Assembly (NCBI RefSeq): GCF_900129965.1
Contig: NZ_FQXM01000028.1
Location: 1 to 45,763 of the forward strand
Direction: 5' to 3'
DNA length: 45,763 nucleotides
Origin: Clostridium grantii DSM 8605
GTDB lineage: Bacteria > Bacillota > Clostridia > Clostridiales > Clostridiaceae
The notes under the pieces are model-generated. The model saw nothing but the letters and a program-made list of their open reading frames with translations, was not told the origin of the DNA and did no database searches. Shown here piece after piece: positions 36,042-45,218 of the stretch; positions within the stretch are counted from its first letter, which is position 1, and every line of letters starts with the position of its first letter. The translations under genes and the position numbers were made by a program.

Positions 36042-36072
36042 GGGCGGATTTCAATGCCGCCCAATTGTTTTT
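36042..36072 (+). terminator. Terminator of the TIGR01906 gene
   Basis: GGGCGG (36042-36047), 9-nt loop, CCGCCC (36057-36062), then AATTGTTTTT. It is unusually GC-rich for this genome. Confidence 0.8.
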
Positions 36073-36148
36073 CCAATTAAATTTTCTCCTAATTACCAAG
36101 CTATTTTATTCTAAAAACACTCCATTCTCTTTTAATTATCGACCTATT

Positions 36149-36835
36149 TTAATGAACAATAGATTTTATAATCCTTTCTCCTTTAATCACTCCTAAAATA
36201 AATATTATACTCATTGTAATTGCTATAATTATCAAAGTAACGTTATTGCCAGAAATTAAATTAGCTCCAAAATAAGAAGAAATTGCTATGCCAGGAATTC
36301 TGCCTAAAGTAGAATATATGGCAAAATCCTTAAATTTCAAATCCGAAATACCACAAAAATAAGCCAAAACATCTTTTGGTAAGCCAGGTATCAAGTAAAC
36401 TAGAAATATTATATACTTCATACTCCCAATTTCTAAAATCCTATGGAAAAGTTTTAAATCTCTTTCTGAAACAATCTTTTCTACAAATGGTCTACCAAAT
36501 CTATATGCAATACCGTAAACAATTATACTTCCAATAGTTATTCCTACAACAGAGGTTATAGTTCCTAAAAATGTACCATAAATATATCCACTAGCAATTT
36601 GAATTATTTCCCCTGGTATAAAAAACGCAATAACTTGAATAATTTGCATCATCAAAAACACCAAATACCCAAATTTTCCAAAACTCATCACATATTCTTT
36701 TATTCTTTCAGGATCCTTCAATACATAAAAATATTTTTCGTAATACTCATACCCAGCAATCAAAAAAAGAATTATAATCAAAAGAATAACTATATAAGCT
36801 TTGTATTTTAATAAATATTCTCTCATAAATTTCAT
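36149..36835 (-). CDS. TVP38/TMEM64 family membrane protein
   Basis: 228 aa with about six membrane segments and the VTT/SNARE-associated core: FFIPGEIIQIASGYIYGTFLGTITSVVGITIGSIIVYGIAYRFGRP, then LVYLIPGLPKDVLAYFCGIS and GRIPGIAISSYFGANL. DedA/VTT-superfamily proteins include lipid scramblases and transporters; the substrate here is unknown. AAGGTGAT precedes the ATG by six bases. Confidence 0.92.
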   Translation of the reverse strand: MKFMREYLLKYKAYIVILLIIILFLIAGYEYYEKYFYVLKDPERIKEYVMSFGKFGYLVFLMMQIIQVIAFFIPGEIIQIASGYIYGTFLGTITSVVGITIGSIIVYGIAYRFGRPFVEKIVSERDLKLFHRILEIGSMKYIIFLVYLIPGLPKDVLAYFCGISDLKFKDFAIYSTLGRIPGIAISSYFGANLISGNNVTLIIIAITMSIIFILGVIKGERIIKSIVH

Positions 36836-36891
36836 TAATTAATCACCTTACTTTTTTTATTTATATATTATTTTCTTTCAAATAATTATTT

Positions 36892-37773
36892 CTATTCTAT
36901 TTTTATTCCATTTTCTCTTGCATAATAAAACAAATATTGTTGAGCAAATCCAGCCAAATCTCCAAATTTATTAATACTAAATTCTCTTATCTTTAGCAAT
37001 GACACATCCGGAGCTACATAGAAAAATTGCATTGCTCTTTTCACCCATACATCCACTGGAAAAGCTGAATATTTTCTCATAGAAAATAACATAATACAAT
37101 CTGCAACTTTAGGACCTACGCCGCTAAATTTCTGTAGTTGTTTATGACACAATTCATCTTCTAATGCCATTATATAATCAACATCTGCCTCTCCACTATT
37201 AATCTCTGAAACAGTGTTTTTTATATATTTAGCTCTAAATCCCACTCCAATTTTCCTAAAATCTTCTTCTGTAGCATCTTTTATTTCTTCAATAGTAGGA
37301 AATGAAAAATACTCTTTCCCCTTATAAAGTACAGTTTTTCCCCACTTTTGTGAAATTCTTTCTATGGCTCTTTTAATCATAGGAATTCTATTATTTGAAG
37401 AAATTATAAAAGAAATGATTGTTTCAAAAGGTTCTTGCTTTAAAAGTCTAATTCCTTCACCAAATTCTACTGCTTCATGTAAAATTACATCTCTACGTAA
37501 AACATTTTTAATTTCTGCATAATCTCTATATAAATCAAAATAATCAACCCAAATATTTTTAAAATCTTCTTCATTACAATTATATATAACCACATCATCT
37601 TCTATTTTTTCCACTTCAATAACTTTGTTAAAGGCTACTCCTATGTAGCAATTTTCCTTAGTTTTTTCCCATCTAAAACATTGTCCACATTCAAAAATGT
37701 GAGCTAAAATAAAATTTTCAACTTTTTTAACAACTACTCTATCTTCATATATTTCTATATTTTTAAAATCCAT
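36892..37773 (-). CDS. 8-oxoguanine DNA glycosylase/AP lyase, OGG1 type
   Basis: 293 aa HhH-GPD enzyme. The N-terminal domain has the OGG1-like FECGQCFRWEK near residue 30 and SFIISSNNRIPMIKRAIERIS near 125-145. The helix-hairpin-helix LQKFSGVGPKVADCIMLFSM carries the catalytic Lys, and AFPVDVWVKRAM the catalytic Asp. It excises 8-oxoguanine and nicks the backbone. AAGGAG precedes the ATG. It is monocistronic between TVP38 and the FTR1-like gene. Confidence 0.93.
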   Translation of the reverse strand: MDFKNIEIYEDRVVVKKVENFILAHIFECGQCFRWEKTKENCYIGVAFNKVIEVEKIEDDVVIYNCNEEDFKNIWVDYFDLYRDYAEIKNVLRRDVILHEAVEFGEGIRLLKQEPFETIISFIISSNNRIPMIKRAIERISQKWGKTVLYKGKEYFSFPTIEEIKDATEEDFRKIGVGFRAKYIKNTVSEINSGEADVDYIMALEDELCHKQLQKFSGVGPKVADCIMLFSMRKYSAFPVDVWVKRAMQFFYVAPDVSLLKIREFSINKFGDLAGFAQQYLFYYARENGIKIE

Positions 37774-37860
37774 GTTTTTCTCCTTAGATATAAATTTTTT
37801 ATTATAAAAACTCTATGTAAATTATACCATAAAACTATATATACCCTGTTAACAATAAAA

Positions 37861-37918
37861 AAACCTTCAAAAGTTATTTTCTTTAACCTTTGAAGGTTTT
37901 ATACCTTTATTTTTTTAT
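37861..37918 (-). terminator. Terminator of the FTR1-like gene
   Basis: Arms AAACCTTCAAA (37861-37871) and TTTGAAGGTTT (37889-37899). On the minus strand the stem runs into TTTTTTATTG. Confidence 0.85.
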
Positions 37919-38614
37919 ATTTTTTCTCATATATTTTTTAAATTCCCGTTTCAAGAATAAAAACAAAAGTGGTATGGAATATATGAGTTGTCCCGACATT
38001 TCAATGGATTCATTATTCGGAATAAATTCCATTAACCCTTCCCCAAATAAATGTCCTCCCATAAAAATCAAAAATACAGTTATAATAGTAAATATTATAT
38101 TCAAATCTAACTTTATTGAAGATTTATATATTGCCAACATAATAAGCAATGCTAGTATTACGCCTACTAAAATACCTACTATAGTAGGTATAAATTGCTC
38201 ATTTATAGTTGGTAGTAAAAACATTATTATTTCTAAACTTTCTCTAAATATAGTTACTGCCGCTAGCAATAATAAACTACCGCCTTTTAACTTTACATCA
38301 AATTTAGAAGTAACATCTAAAGATAAATTTTTGCTTTGCCTTCCTATCCATACTATATTATACAGTATCAGCATGGCTATAAATATCATGGTTCCACCAA
38401 GAAAAATTTCCTTGGCTAATCCTTCTAATGAATTTATGCTATTAACTAAAAAAAGAGCTGAAAGTATACTTGAAGCAAATCCTATACCTATGCCTGCAAA
38501 TATAAACTTTTGTAAATCTTTTCTATCAATTTTTCCTACGTATAAAATTAAAGGAATAATGATAATAAACATTTCAAGACATTCTCTAAAAGTAATAACT
38601 ATTGCGTTACTCAT
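37907..38614 (-). CDS. FTR1/EfeU-type iron permease
   Basis: 235 aa from the ATG eight bases after AGGAGGG (a further 5' ATG at 38671 has no ribosome site). It has seven membrane segments with the two REXXE iron-binding motifs, FRECLEMF in TM1 and FRESLEIIMF in TM4. It is probably a high-affinity iron importer, though no EfeO/EfeB partners are adjacent and the ion is not proven. I see no convincing Fur box in the 200-base upstream gap. Confidence 0.88.
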   Translation of the reverse strand: MSNAIVITFRECLEMFIIIIPLILYVGKIDRKDLQKFIFAGIGIGFASSILSALFLVNSINSLEGLAKEIFLGGTMIFIAMLILYNIVWIGRQSKNLSLDVTSKFDVKLKGGSLLLLAAVTIFRESLEIIMFLLPTINEQFIPTIVGILVGVILALLIMLAIYKSSIKLDLNIIFTIITVFLIFMGGHLFGEGLMEFIPNNESIEMSGQLIYSIPLLFLFLKREFKKYMRKNIKK

Positions 38615-38756
38615 TTTTTTCTCCCTCCTAAGTTTAATTATTTTATTATCCACATAGTTTTTCTTATTCAATTGAAATCCTATGTACTATGCTTGTTTAT
38701 GAGGGATTAATATAGATTGTCTTGTTATTATAATATGTCAAAGCTATATTTTTGTT

Positions 38757-38801
38757 AAAAAAAAGCTAAAAAGAATAATATTATTCTTTTTAGCTTTTTT
38801 A
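38757..38801 (-). terminator. Terminator of rex
   Basis: AAAAAAGCTAAAAAGAATAAT pairs with its inverted copy (about 38761-38801), ending in a T-run on either strand; it follows the rex stop at 38816. Confidence 0.88.
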
Positions 38802-38815
38802 TTAATAATTTTTTA

Positions 38816-39472
38816 TTAGTGTTTTCCTCTAATTTCACATTGTGTTCCATTTAATAAATAAGTTAATGTTAACAAACTTTCGCTTAAATGAACATTTTCA
38901 ATAATCACATCTTCGCTAGCTTCTAAATCTACAGGAGCAAAATTCCATATTCCTTTAACATTATTGTTAACAAAAATATCACAAATCTTTTGTGCATTTT
39001 CACTAGGAACACAAATAACTCCTACATTGATTTTGTTTTCTTTTAAGAATGCATCTAAATTATCTATATCATGCACTTTAACATCTCTTATTTTCAATCC
39101 TATTAACTTTGGATTAATATCAAATATAGCCTCTAAATTAAAACCTAATTTCTCAAATTGAGAATAATTAGCTATAGCCTGCCCTATATTACCTGCTCCT
39201 ACTATAACTGTATTATACTCACATTCAAGTCCTAGAATACCGCTTATTTCTTTATACAAATCTGGTACATTGTAACCATATCCTTGTTGTCCAAAATCTC
39301 CAAAACAGTTTAAATCTTGTCTTATCTGTGATGCTGTGAACCCTATCTTCGTACTCAACTCTTTTGATGATATTCTATCTACGTCATTATTTAATAATTC
39401 GCGAAGATATCTATGGTATTTTGGTAATCTTCTTATAACTGCCATCGAAATATTTTTTTTCTTATCCACCAA
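38816..39472 (-). CDS. rex: Redox-sensing transcriptional repressor Rex
   Basis: About 218 aa. A winged helix (NISMAVIRRLPKYHRYLREL, then FTASQIRQDLNCFGDFGQQGYGYNV) precedes a Rossmann domain with VIVGAGNIGQAIANY near residue 88. Rex represses fermentative and respiratory genes when NADH/NAD+ is low. AAGGGAG at about 39478-39484 favours a TTG start at 39472 or the following GTG at 39469 over the GTG at 39478, which lies inside the ribosome site. A near-consensus Rex box upstream suggests autoregulation. Confidence 0.96.
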   Translation of the reverse strand: MVDKKKNISMAVIRRLPKYHRYLRELLNNDVDRISSKELSTKIGFTASQIRQDLNCFGDFGQQGYGYNVPDLYKEISGILGLECEYNTVIVGAGNIGQAIANYSQFEKLGFNLEAIFDINPKLIGLKIRDVKVHDIDNLDAFLKENKINVGVICVPSENAQKICDIFVNNNVKGIWNFAPVDLEASEDVIIENVHLSESLLTLTYLLNGTQCEIRGKH

Positions 39473-39634
39473 GTGCACTCCCTTACTATTTATTTCAATC
39501 TATATTCTTTTTAAAAGCAAAGGCCTTTATAAACATCCAAATTAATATTATTATTCCAAGCCCATTCTAAAACACTAATTTTACAGTACCATTTACAATT
39601 ATAAAGCTTTACAATAAAAAAACAAGATAAATAA

Positions 39635-39652
39635 TTGTTTATTAATTAACAC
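39635..39652. promoter_or_regulatory. Putative Rex operator
   Basis: TTGTTTATTAATTAACAC fits the Rex consensus TTGTTAA-N4-TTAACAA at 12 of 14 defined bases. It lies between rex (minus) and the ABC-F gene (plus), 163 bases from rex. The rest of the 360-base gap shows no gene. Confidence 0.75.
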
Positions 39653-39840
39653 CCTACCATTATATTAATATAAAAAGAGTAATAATTTCAACTTATATTT
39701 TAATTTTATGTGATTTATTAGATAAAATGTATTTTTCACTGTAAATTTACCTAAATAAATAGTAATATATAAATGAACATAAAGAAAAAGCAAATCACTT
39801 TCACATAGTGAAATTTTAATAGAATAGGCAGGTAAGTTTT

Positions 39841-41754
39841 ATGGTAGTTCTGAGTTGTAAAAATATAGAGAAAAGTTATGGAATTGATGTAATTCTAAAA
39901 AACATAACCTTCAGTATAAATGAAGGTGAAAATATAGGATTTGTTGGAGAAAATGGTGCTGGTAAATCTACTTTATTTAAGATAATATCCAAACAGTTAG
40001 ACGCTGACAAAGGGGATATTTTTATAGATAAAAATAAAAAAATAGGTTATTTATCACAGCATCTATCTTTGAACAGTGATAATAACATTTATGAAGAAAT
40101 GCTTTCCGTATTTCAAGAACTTCTTGATATTGAAGAAAAACTATCTAATTTAGAAATAGAAATGAATAAACCTTATGATCACGAAAATGAATCTTATCAC
40201 AATAAAATCATAAAATCTTATACTTCTTTAACTGATTTATATAATCATAGAGGAGGCTATACATATAAGGCTGAAATTGGGAAAGTTCTTAAGGGCCTTG
40301 GCTTTACCGAAGATCACTATGAAAAATGCATCAATATTCTTAGTGGAGGGCAGAAAACAAGAGTTGCTTTGTGCAAATTATTGCTTTCTAATCCTGATGT
40401 TTTATTACTAGATGAGCCTACTAACCATTTGGACTTAGATGCTATTGAATGGCTTGAAGAATATTTATCTATCTATAAAGGTACAATTGTTGTAATCTCC
40501 CATGATAGATTCTTTTTAGATAGTGTCACTAATCAAACCTATGAATTAATAAATGGGCAAATGGAGATTTATAATGGTAACTATTCTAAGTTTGTGGAAC
40601 TAAGAAAAAAAAGAAATGAGGAAAAAGAAAAAGCTTTTGTTCTTCAACAAAGTGAAATCAAAAGACAAGAAGAAATAATTGATAGATTTCGCTCTTTTAA
40701 TAGAGAGAAAAGTATAAGAGCCGCAGAAAGTCGACAAAAAGCCTTAGATAAAATAGAAAGAATTGACGCGCCCTCAAAAAATCACAAAATTCATAAAATT
40801 AATTTTGATGTAGATGTAAAAAGCGGTAATGATGTACTTTTTGCTGAGAATCTTAGGAAAACTTATGGTGATAAACTTTTATTTGAAAATGTAGAATTTG
40901 AAATAAAATCTGGAGATAAAACTGCTTTAATTGGAGAAAACGGAAGGGGTAAAACCACTCTTTTTAATATCATAATGAATAAAATAACTGCTGATGAAGG
41001 TTTTGTATCTCTAGGTAAAAATGTAGAAATTGGTTACTATGATCAAGAACAATCTAATTTAGACCCTGAAAAAAGCATACTAGAAGAAGTATGGGATAGT
41101 TTTCCTCATATGGCCACGAAAGATGTTAGAAATGCTTTAGCTGCTTTTTTGTTTAGAGGGGATGATGTTTTCAAAAAAGTTTCCACTTTGAGTGGTGGCG
41201 AAAAATGTAGGATTAATTTATTAAAATTAATGTTATCAAAATCTAATTTCCTTTTACTAGATGAGCCTACAAACCATCTAGATGTTATGTCAAGAGAGGC
41301 TGTTGAAGATGCTTTAATGAGCTATGACGGCACAGTGTTGGTAATATCTCATGATAGATATTTCTTGAATAAAGTGGTGAATAAGATTCACGAATTATGT
41401 CAAGATGGCATGAAATCCTACTTGGGTAACTATAGTTATTTTGTAGAAAAAAAGAAGAATCCTAATAGATTTCAAGATGAAGAACAATATGAAGGAAAAA
41501 CAAAAACTCAAATTAAGAATGAGAAGAAAAAATCTAAAGAAGAGAAAAAACTAGAAAAACAGAAAGAACTTGAAACCAAAAATCTAGAAGCTGAAATTCT
41601 AGCCGCAGAAACAAAAATTGAAGAACTTCAAAATTTACTTTGCCTTGAAGAAGTATACTCAAATCCTTTGAAAAGCGAGGAAATTACTAAGGAAATTAAA
41701 GTTAATGAAAATTTATTAGAAAGACTATATGAGAAGTGGGAAGAGATTATATAA
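39841..41754 (+). CDS. ABC-F family ATPase (Uup/YdiF-like)
   Basis: 637 aa, two fused ABC domains and no membrane segments, as in ABC-F translation factors. First: GENGAGKSTLF, LSGGQKTRVAL, VLLLDEPTNHLDLD. A charged linker (residues about 245-310, with RSFNREKSIRAAESRQKALDKI) is the ABC-F interdomain helix pair. Second: GENGRGKTTLF, LSGGEKCRINL, FLLLDEPTNHLD. A basic coiled-coil tail (560-637) resembles Uup/YdiF. ABC-F proteins act at the ribosomal E site; a resistance role is possible but no leader peptide is evident. GGCAGGTAAG precedes the ATG. Confidence 0.93.
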   Translation: MVVLSCKNIEKSYGIDVILKNITFSINEGENIGFVGENGAGKSTLFKIISKQLDADKGDIFIDKNKKIGYLSQHLSLNSDNNIYEEMLSVFQELLDIEEKLSNLEIEMNKPYDHENESYHNKIIKSYTSLTDLYNHRGGYTYKAEIGKVLKGLGFTEDHYEKCINILSGGQKTRVALCKLLLSNPDVLLLDEPTNHLDLDAIEWLEEYLSIYKGTIVVISHDRFFLDSVTNQTYELINGQMEIYNGNYSKFVELRKKRNEEKEKAFVLQQSEIKRQEEIIDRFRSFNREKSIRAAESRQKALDKIERIDAPSKNHKIHKINFDVDVKSGNDVLFAENLRKTYGDKLLFENVEFEIKSGDKTALIGENGRGKTTLFNIIMNKITADEGFVSLGKNVEIGYYDQEQSNLDPEKSILEEVWDSFPHMATKDVRNALAAFLFRGDDVFKKVSTLSGGEKCRINLLKLMLSKSNFLLLDEPTNHLDVMSREAVEDALMSYDGTVLVISHDRYFLNKVVNKIHELCQDGMKSYLGNYSYFVEKKKNPNRFQDEEQYEGKTKTQIKNEKKKSKEEKKLEKQKELETKNLEAEILAAETKIEELQNLLCLEEVYSNPLKSEEITKEIKVNENLLERLYEKWEEII

Positions 41755-41760
41755 TTAGAA

Positions 41761-41795
41761 GGGTACAGCCTTATTATATTAAGGTTGTACCCTTA
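41761..41795 (+). terminator. Terminator of the ABC-F gene
   Basis: GGGTACAGCCTTA (41761-41773) pairs with TAAGGTTGTACCC (one wobble), followed by TTATCT. It lies right after the stop. Confidence 0.8.
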
Positions 41796-41837
41796 TCTCA
41801 TACTTATAATAAATTGTATTTATGTGAAATGCTACTC

Positions 41838-42076
41838 TTAGTTTTTTTCAGCAACAATAATAAATCTATGCTCTTTACTTTCAATATATCCTCGTTGCTC
41901 AACTATTGTTTGTAATTGGCATAATTGCTTAAAGCAACTATCCACAGAGAAATTTGGAAATTCCCATTCAATGATTTTTGCAAAATACACCAAGGCTCCT
42001 ACATCAAAAAATTTCAGCGTTGGAAAATACTCCTCTGACTTTAGTATAGTAAATCCTTTGTTTTCAACTAACCTCA
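41838..42076 (-). pseudogene. SAM-dependent methyltransferase, 3' remnant
   Basis: On the minus strand an open frame ends at a TAA (41838-41840) after about 79 codons. It reads KFFDVGALVYFAKIIEWEF, NFSVDSCFKQLCQLQ and EHRFIIVAEKN in order, which is the C-terminal end of clostridial class I methyltransferases. It has no start and no SAM-binding N-terminus. Upstream it abuts the AAA-type ATPase remnant. It is a fragment left by deletion. Confidence 0.8.
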
Positions 42077-42089
42077 GATTATTTTTTAT

Positions 42090-42470
42090 TTAATTTTAAA
42101 CTTTTAACATCATGGACCCCTGCTAATATTACACTGTGAAAAGTATAATCTGAGCCTTCATTTCTTAATAAATACTTATTCCTTAGCATACCTAAGAAAT
42201 CTAAGAACAATTGATTATTGCTACTTTTATCTACTTCATCTATCATTAATACTATTTTTTTTCAGTGTTTTCAGTGTTTTCAGCAATCTCAGTTATTACC
42301 AAGTCTATATTATTCATATTAGCTATTCTTTTGTTTTCTAATATTTTATTTATAAAGTCTATTTTATTAAAATTCAAATATTTTTTTAATTGATTTATAA
42401 AGGATTCTGCAAAAGATTCTTCTGTTTTATAACTGGCAAAACTAATTCCCTCAAAACTCACTTGATACCT
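42090..42470 (-). pseudogene. AAA-like domain ATPase, internal fragment with A-tract frameshift
   Basis: The 5' part (42461 to 42252) reads SFEGISFASYKTEESF...AENTENTEKK and stops. With one more A in the 8-base A-tract at about 42254-42261 the frame continues IVLMIDEVDKSSNNQLFLDF, then GMLRNKYLLRNEG and SVILAGVHDVKSLKL, the Walker B half of clostridial AAA-like ATP-binding proteins. The P-loop N-terminus and the C-terminus are both absent, so it is doubly truncated as well as frameshifted. It joins directly to the end of the 42471 gene, in frame after its stop. Confidence 0.82.
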
Positions 42471-42920
42471 CTATTCTTCTAAATTCCACACTTCATTAGC
42501 TTTATAAAATAATTCTTCTACTTTTTCTTTATGTTCCTCAAATACTTGGATAGTATTCACGTCATCTTTATATAAAGGTTCCATATTTTCATCAACATAT
42601 ATTTCATACCCTCTATCCTCTTCCCGTAAAATAAAGCCATACTCATACCCACCAGATAGCAATGGCCATATAATTAAAACATCACCCTTTTCCATATTTG
42701 AAACGGATAGGTTCCCTGTATACTGTAAATAATCTGGTTTTTTTACACCATAGGAATACCCATCTTCTTTAAACATCAAATAAAGTCCATCTTCATTTTT
42801 CGGTACAACTTTTACAAATTTATTATACTTAATAGTTGTTATTATTAACCAACTTAAATTAAAGATTACAAATACTACTATAATAAATAGAAATATTCTT
42901 TTTCCATTAATCCTAATCAT
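42471..42920 (-). CDS. Small membrane-anchored protein of the bacteriocin locus
   Basis: 149 aa, no recognised family. One N-terminal membrane segment (FLFIIVVFVIFNLSWLIITTI) is followed by a soluble, acidic, probably extracytoplasmic part with GDVLIIWPLLSGGYEYGFIL. The ATG overlaps the stop of the ABC ATPase (ATGA), so it is translationally coupled to the bacteriocin transporter genes. By position it could be an immunity or accessory protein, which is inference. Confidence 0.7.
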   Translation of the reverse strand: MIRINGKRIFLFIIVVFVIFNLSWLIITTIKYNKFVKVVPKNEDGLYLMFKEDGYSYGVKKPDYLQYTGNLSVSNMEKGDVLIIWPLLSGGYEYGFILREEDRGYEIYVDENMEPLYKDDVNTIQVFEEHKEKVEELFYKANEVWNLEE

Positions 42921-43525
42921 AAATTCACCACTCTATTTCCTTGTTTTTTTATTTCCTCATCATGTGTAACAAGTATAATTATCTTCCCCTGTTTATTTAA
43001 TTCTTTTAAAATATTAAGTACTGATTCTGCATTCTTTTTATCAAGAGAACCTGTAGGCTCATCAGCCAATATAATATCGCATTTTTTTAGCATTAATCTG
43101 GCTAACGCTACTCTTTGTTGCTCTCCACCTGATAATGTATAAACTTTTTTGTTCAATTTTTCTCTCAAGTCCACAATTTTTAAAGCCTCTTCTATTGATA
43201 AATTAGTTTTACAATCTTTACGAATCAATTTCAAATTATCTTTTACAGTCTTGTTATCAACTAGTGCAAAGTTTTGAAATAAAAAACCTATTTTTGTTCT
43301 AAAATATTTTAAGTGATTTTTTTTATTTTTAATATCTAAACCGTCAACAATTATTTCACCACTATCTATTTTTTCAATGGCTCCAATCATATTCAATAAT
43401 GTGGTTTTACCACAACCACTTGGACCAGAAAAAATTATAAAGTCACCATTTTCTATTTTTAAATTGAAATCTGAAAATAATACCTTGTCATCAAATTTCT
43501 TTGTTAAGTTTTTTACTTCGATCAT
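42917..43525 (-). CDS. Bacteriocin-type ABC transporter ATPase (lactococcin 972 group)
   Basis: 202 aa, the short form seen in lactococcin-972-type export/immunity transporters (TIGR03608-like). Walker A GPSGCGKTTLLN near residue 36, Q-loop LFQNFALVDN, signature LSGGEQQRVALARL, Walker B IILADEPTGSLD and switch His VTHDEE are all intact. The ATG overlaps the permease stop and has GGAGG inside the end of that gene. It would pair with the 43522 membrane protein and energise export of, or self-protection from, the 45219 peptide. Confidence 0.9.
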   Translation of the reverse strand: MIEVKNLTKKFDDKVLFSDFNLKIENGDFIIFSGPSGCGKTTLLNMIGAIEKIDSGEIIVDGLDIKNKKNHLKYFRTKIGFLFQNFALVDNKTVKDNLKLIRKDCKTNLSIEEALKIVDLREKLNKKVYTLSGGEQQRVALARLMLKKCDIILADEPTGSLDKKNAESVLNILKELNKQGKIIILVTHDEEIKKQGNRVVNL

Positions 43526-45177
43526 AAATTTCCTCCTTTCAGTATCTTTTGAATTTTAGAATTTTCAATTCTATTAATATAAAATACAATAATAAATAAT
43601 TCTAATATCAAAATAATACTTCCTCCAAAAGCTATATAATAAACTTCTTGAATTTGCATTATTCTTGCACCAATAATAGCTATTAGTATGCTGGATATTG
43701 TGGTTATAAGCGTCATCATAATTATTTTCCAATTTTTTTCTAAGACGCTATAACCCATTACTTTTTTTATAGAAAGTTCGATGGCATTGACTTCATATTC
43801 TAATCTAATAATTGAATTAATAATTATCAATTCTAATAATAAAACTAAAATACTAAATACTAAATTAATATATAGAATTCTTTTAGCTATAATCCAACTA
43901 TTTTCATATTTCTCTAAAACGTTGGTTTTATTTACAATTTCATCTTGTAAATTATACTCTACTATAAATTTGTTAAATTCTTTTAAATCATCATTAGAGG
44001 ATATTTTATACATGGTATCATATAGTTGCTCAGATTTCATAATATTCTGATCATTATTATCACTCTGAAGTTTAAGCTGCTCCAAAGACATATTATTATA
44101 TACTATTATAGGATTTTTAACTACATCACTTCCGTATAAAGAGTCCTCATCTACCCCAACAACCTCTATATTGTCGTTGTAATATATCACACCATAATCA
44201 TTACTTTCAAAAATTTCTATATAATCTATTAATAAATTGATAAGTTCTAAGTTATTTTTCATTCTTTCAGGTACTAAAAAATAAAACTCTTTTTCTAAAT
44301 TAATATCTCTTAGTTCATCTATTTTGCTAGACAAATAATCAAAAGCATTTTTATTTGCCAAAATGCCTCCTGTACCATACACATTAGAAACATTTTTCAA
44401 TTCAATTGCGTTAAACTTTTCAAAGAATTGTTTATTAAATATTACTTGTACCCTTGATGAATCTGTTAATGTATCATTAAATGATCCATCACTATTTTCT
44501 CTTATTCTATATGCAAATTTAATATAATAATAATCTGCATGTTCTTCAAAAAAACTCTTCTGCTTGTAAAGACTTAATGATTCAGAAACAGAAAAAATAT
44601 TGCTAGATATTATTAAAATAATTAAAACTGTTGTAATTAGTTTCAAACCATAATTAAGGGACAACAAACTTTTATAACTTTTACCATTAGAAAAAGCTTC
44701 TTTGATATCATAAGAATATAGATTTAAATATAACAATCCATTAATACATAATAAAATAGCAAAAAATATAATTGAAATATTAAAATTAAAGAATACATAA
44801 CTATATCTTGATAAAATAAATAATATTACAATAAACATTACAACAAAAATAAACGAATCTATCAGAATATTTATACAGATAATCTTACTTATTTTTTCTC
44901 CCATAGAAATTCTAATAACATTTTCTTTCTTTTGTGAAATAACATCATAAAATGACAATAAAAGAATAATACAAATAATAAGTGCCCATATAACGATTGT
45001 GTTATTTCTTGACTCTTTATCAGGGTAACCTGGTTTAGGATGATTTCCTGCATATTTTTCAATTAACTCCATTTTAAATTTATGTACTTGCTCCGTACTA
45101 CCAATAACATAATAATCATGAACCTTTTCAATGTTAGGTATATTATTAATACTCTCAAATTTAAAATTGATGTTTCC
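43522..45177 (-). pseudogene. Bacteriocin-associated integral membrane protein, N-truncated
   Basis: Resembles TIGR01654-type bacteriocin-associated 7-TM proteins. From the ATG at 45072 it is 516 aa: an extracytoplasmic tail, three or four membrane segments (NNTIVIWALIICIILLLSFY onward), a large external loop (residues about 175-395) and three C-terminal segments. The frame is open upstream to a TAG at 45178 and reads family-like NIPNIEKVHDYYVIGSTEQV, so the true N-terminus with the first membrane segment (~150 aa) is missing. Only 40 bases separate this from the bacteriocin stop, so the lost part was deleted, not frameshifted. No good ribosome site precedes the ATG. Some function remains possible. 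Confidence 0.7.
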
Positions 45178-45192
45178 CTATTTTTATCATTG

Positions 45193-45213
45193 AAGAATAG
45201 GGAACCTATTCTT
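45193..45213. terminator. Hairpin after the bacteriocin gene
   Basis: AAGAATAGG-GAA-CCTATTCTT, 9-bp perfect stem, six bases past the precursor stop. It has only a short T-run on the minus strand, so it may be a partial terminator that lowers transporter expression relative to peptide. Confidence 0.6.
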
Positions 45214-45218
45214 TTGTA

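Noticed and set aside
37890..38657. Plus-strand 255-aa hydrophobic frame
   Set aside because: Exact antisense of the FTR1-like permease, which has the REXXE motifs and a ribosome site; the plus frame has neither.
39653..39840. Ribosome-mediated attenuator leader for the ABC-F gene
   Set aside because: No clear leader peptide with ribosome site, and no terminator/anti-terminator pair; only a weak CACTTTCAC...GTGAAA hairpin.
42251..42285. TTTTCAGTG repeat at the AAA remnant as the cause of the frameshift
   Set aside because: The 9-bp unit is in frame (NTENTE); the shift is explained by the adjacent A-tract instead.
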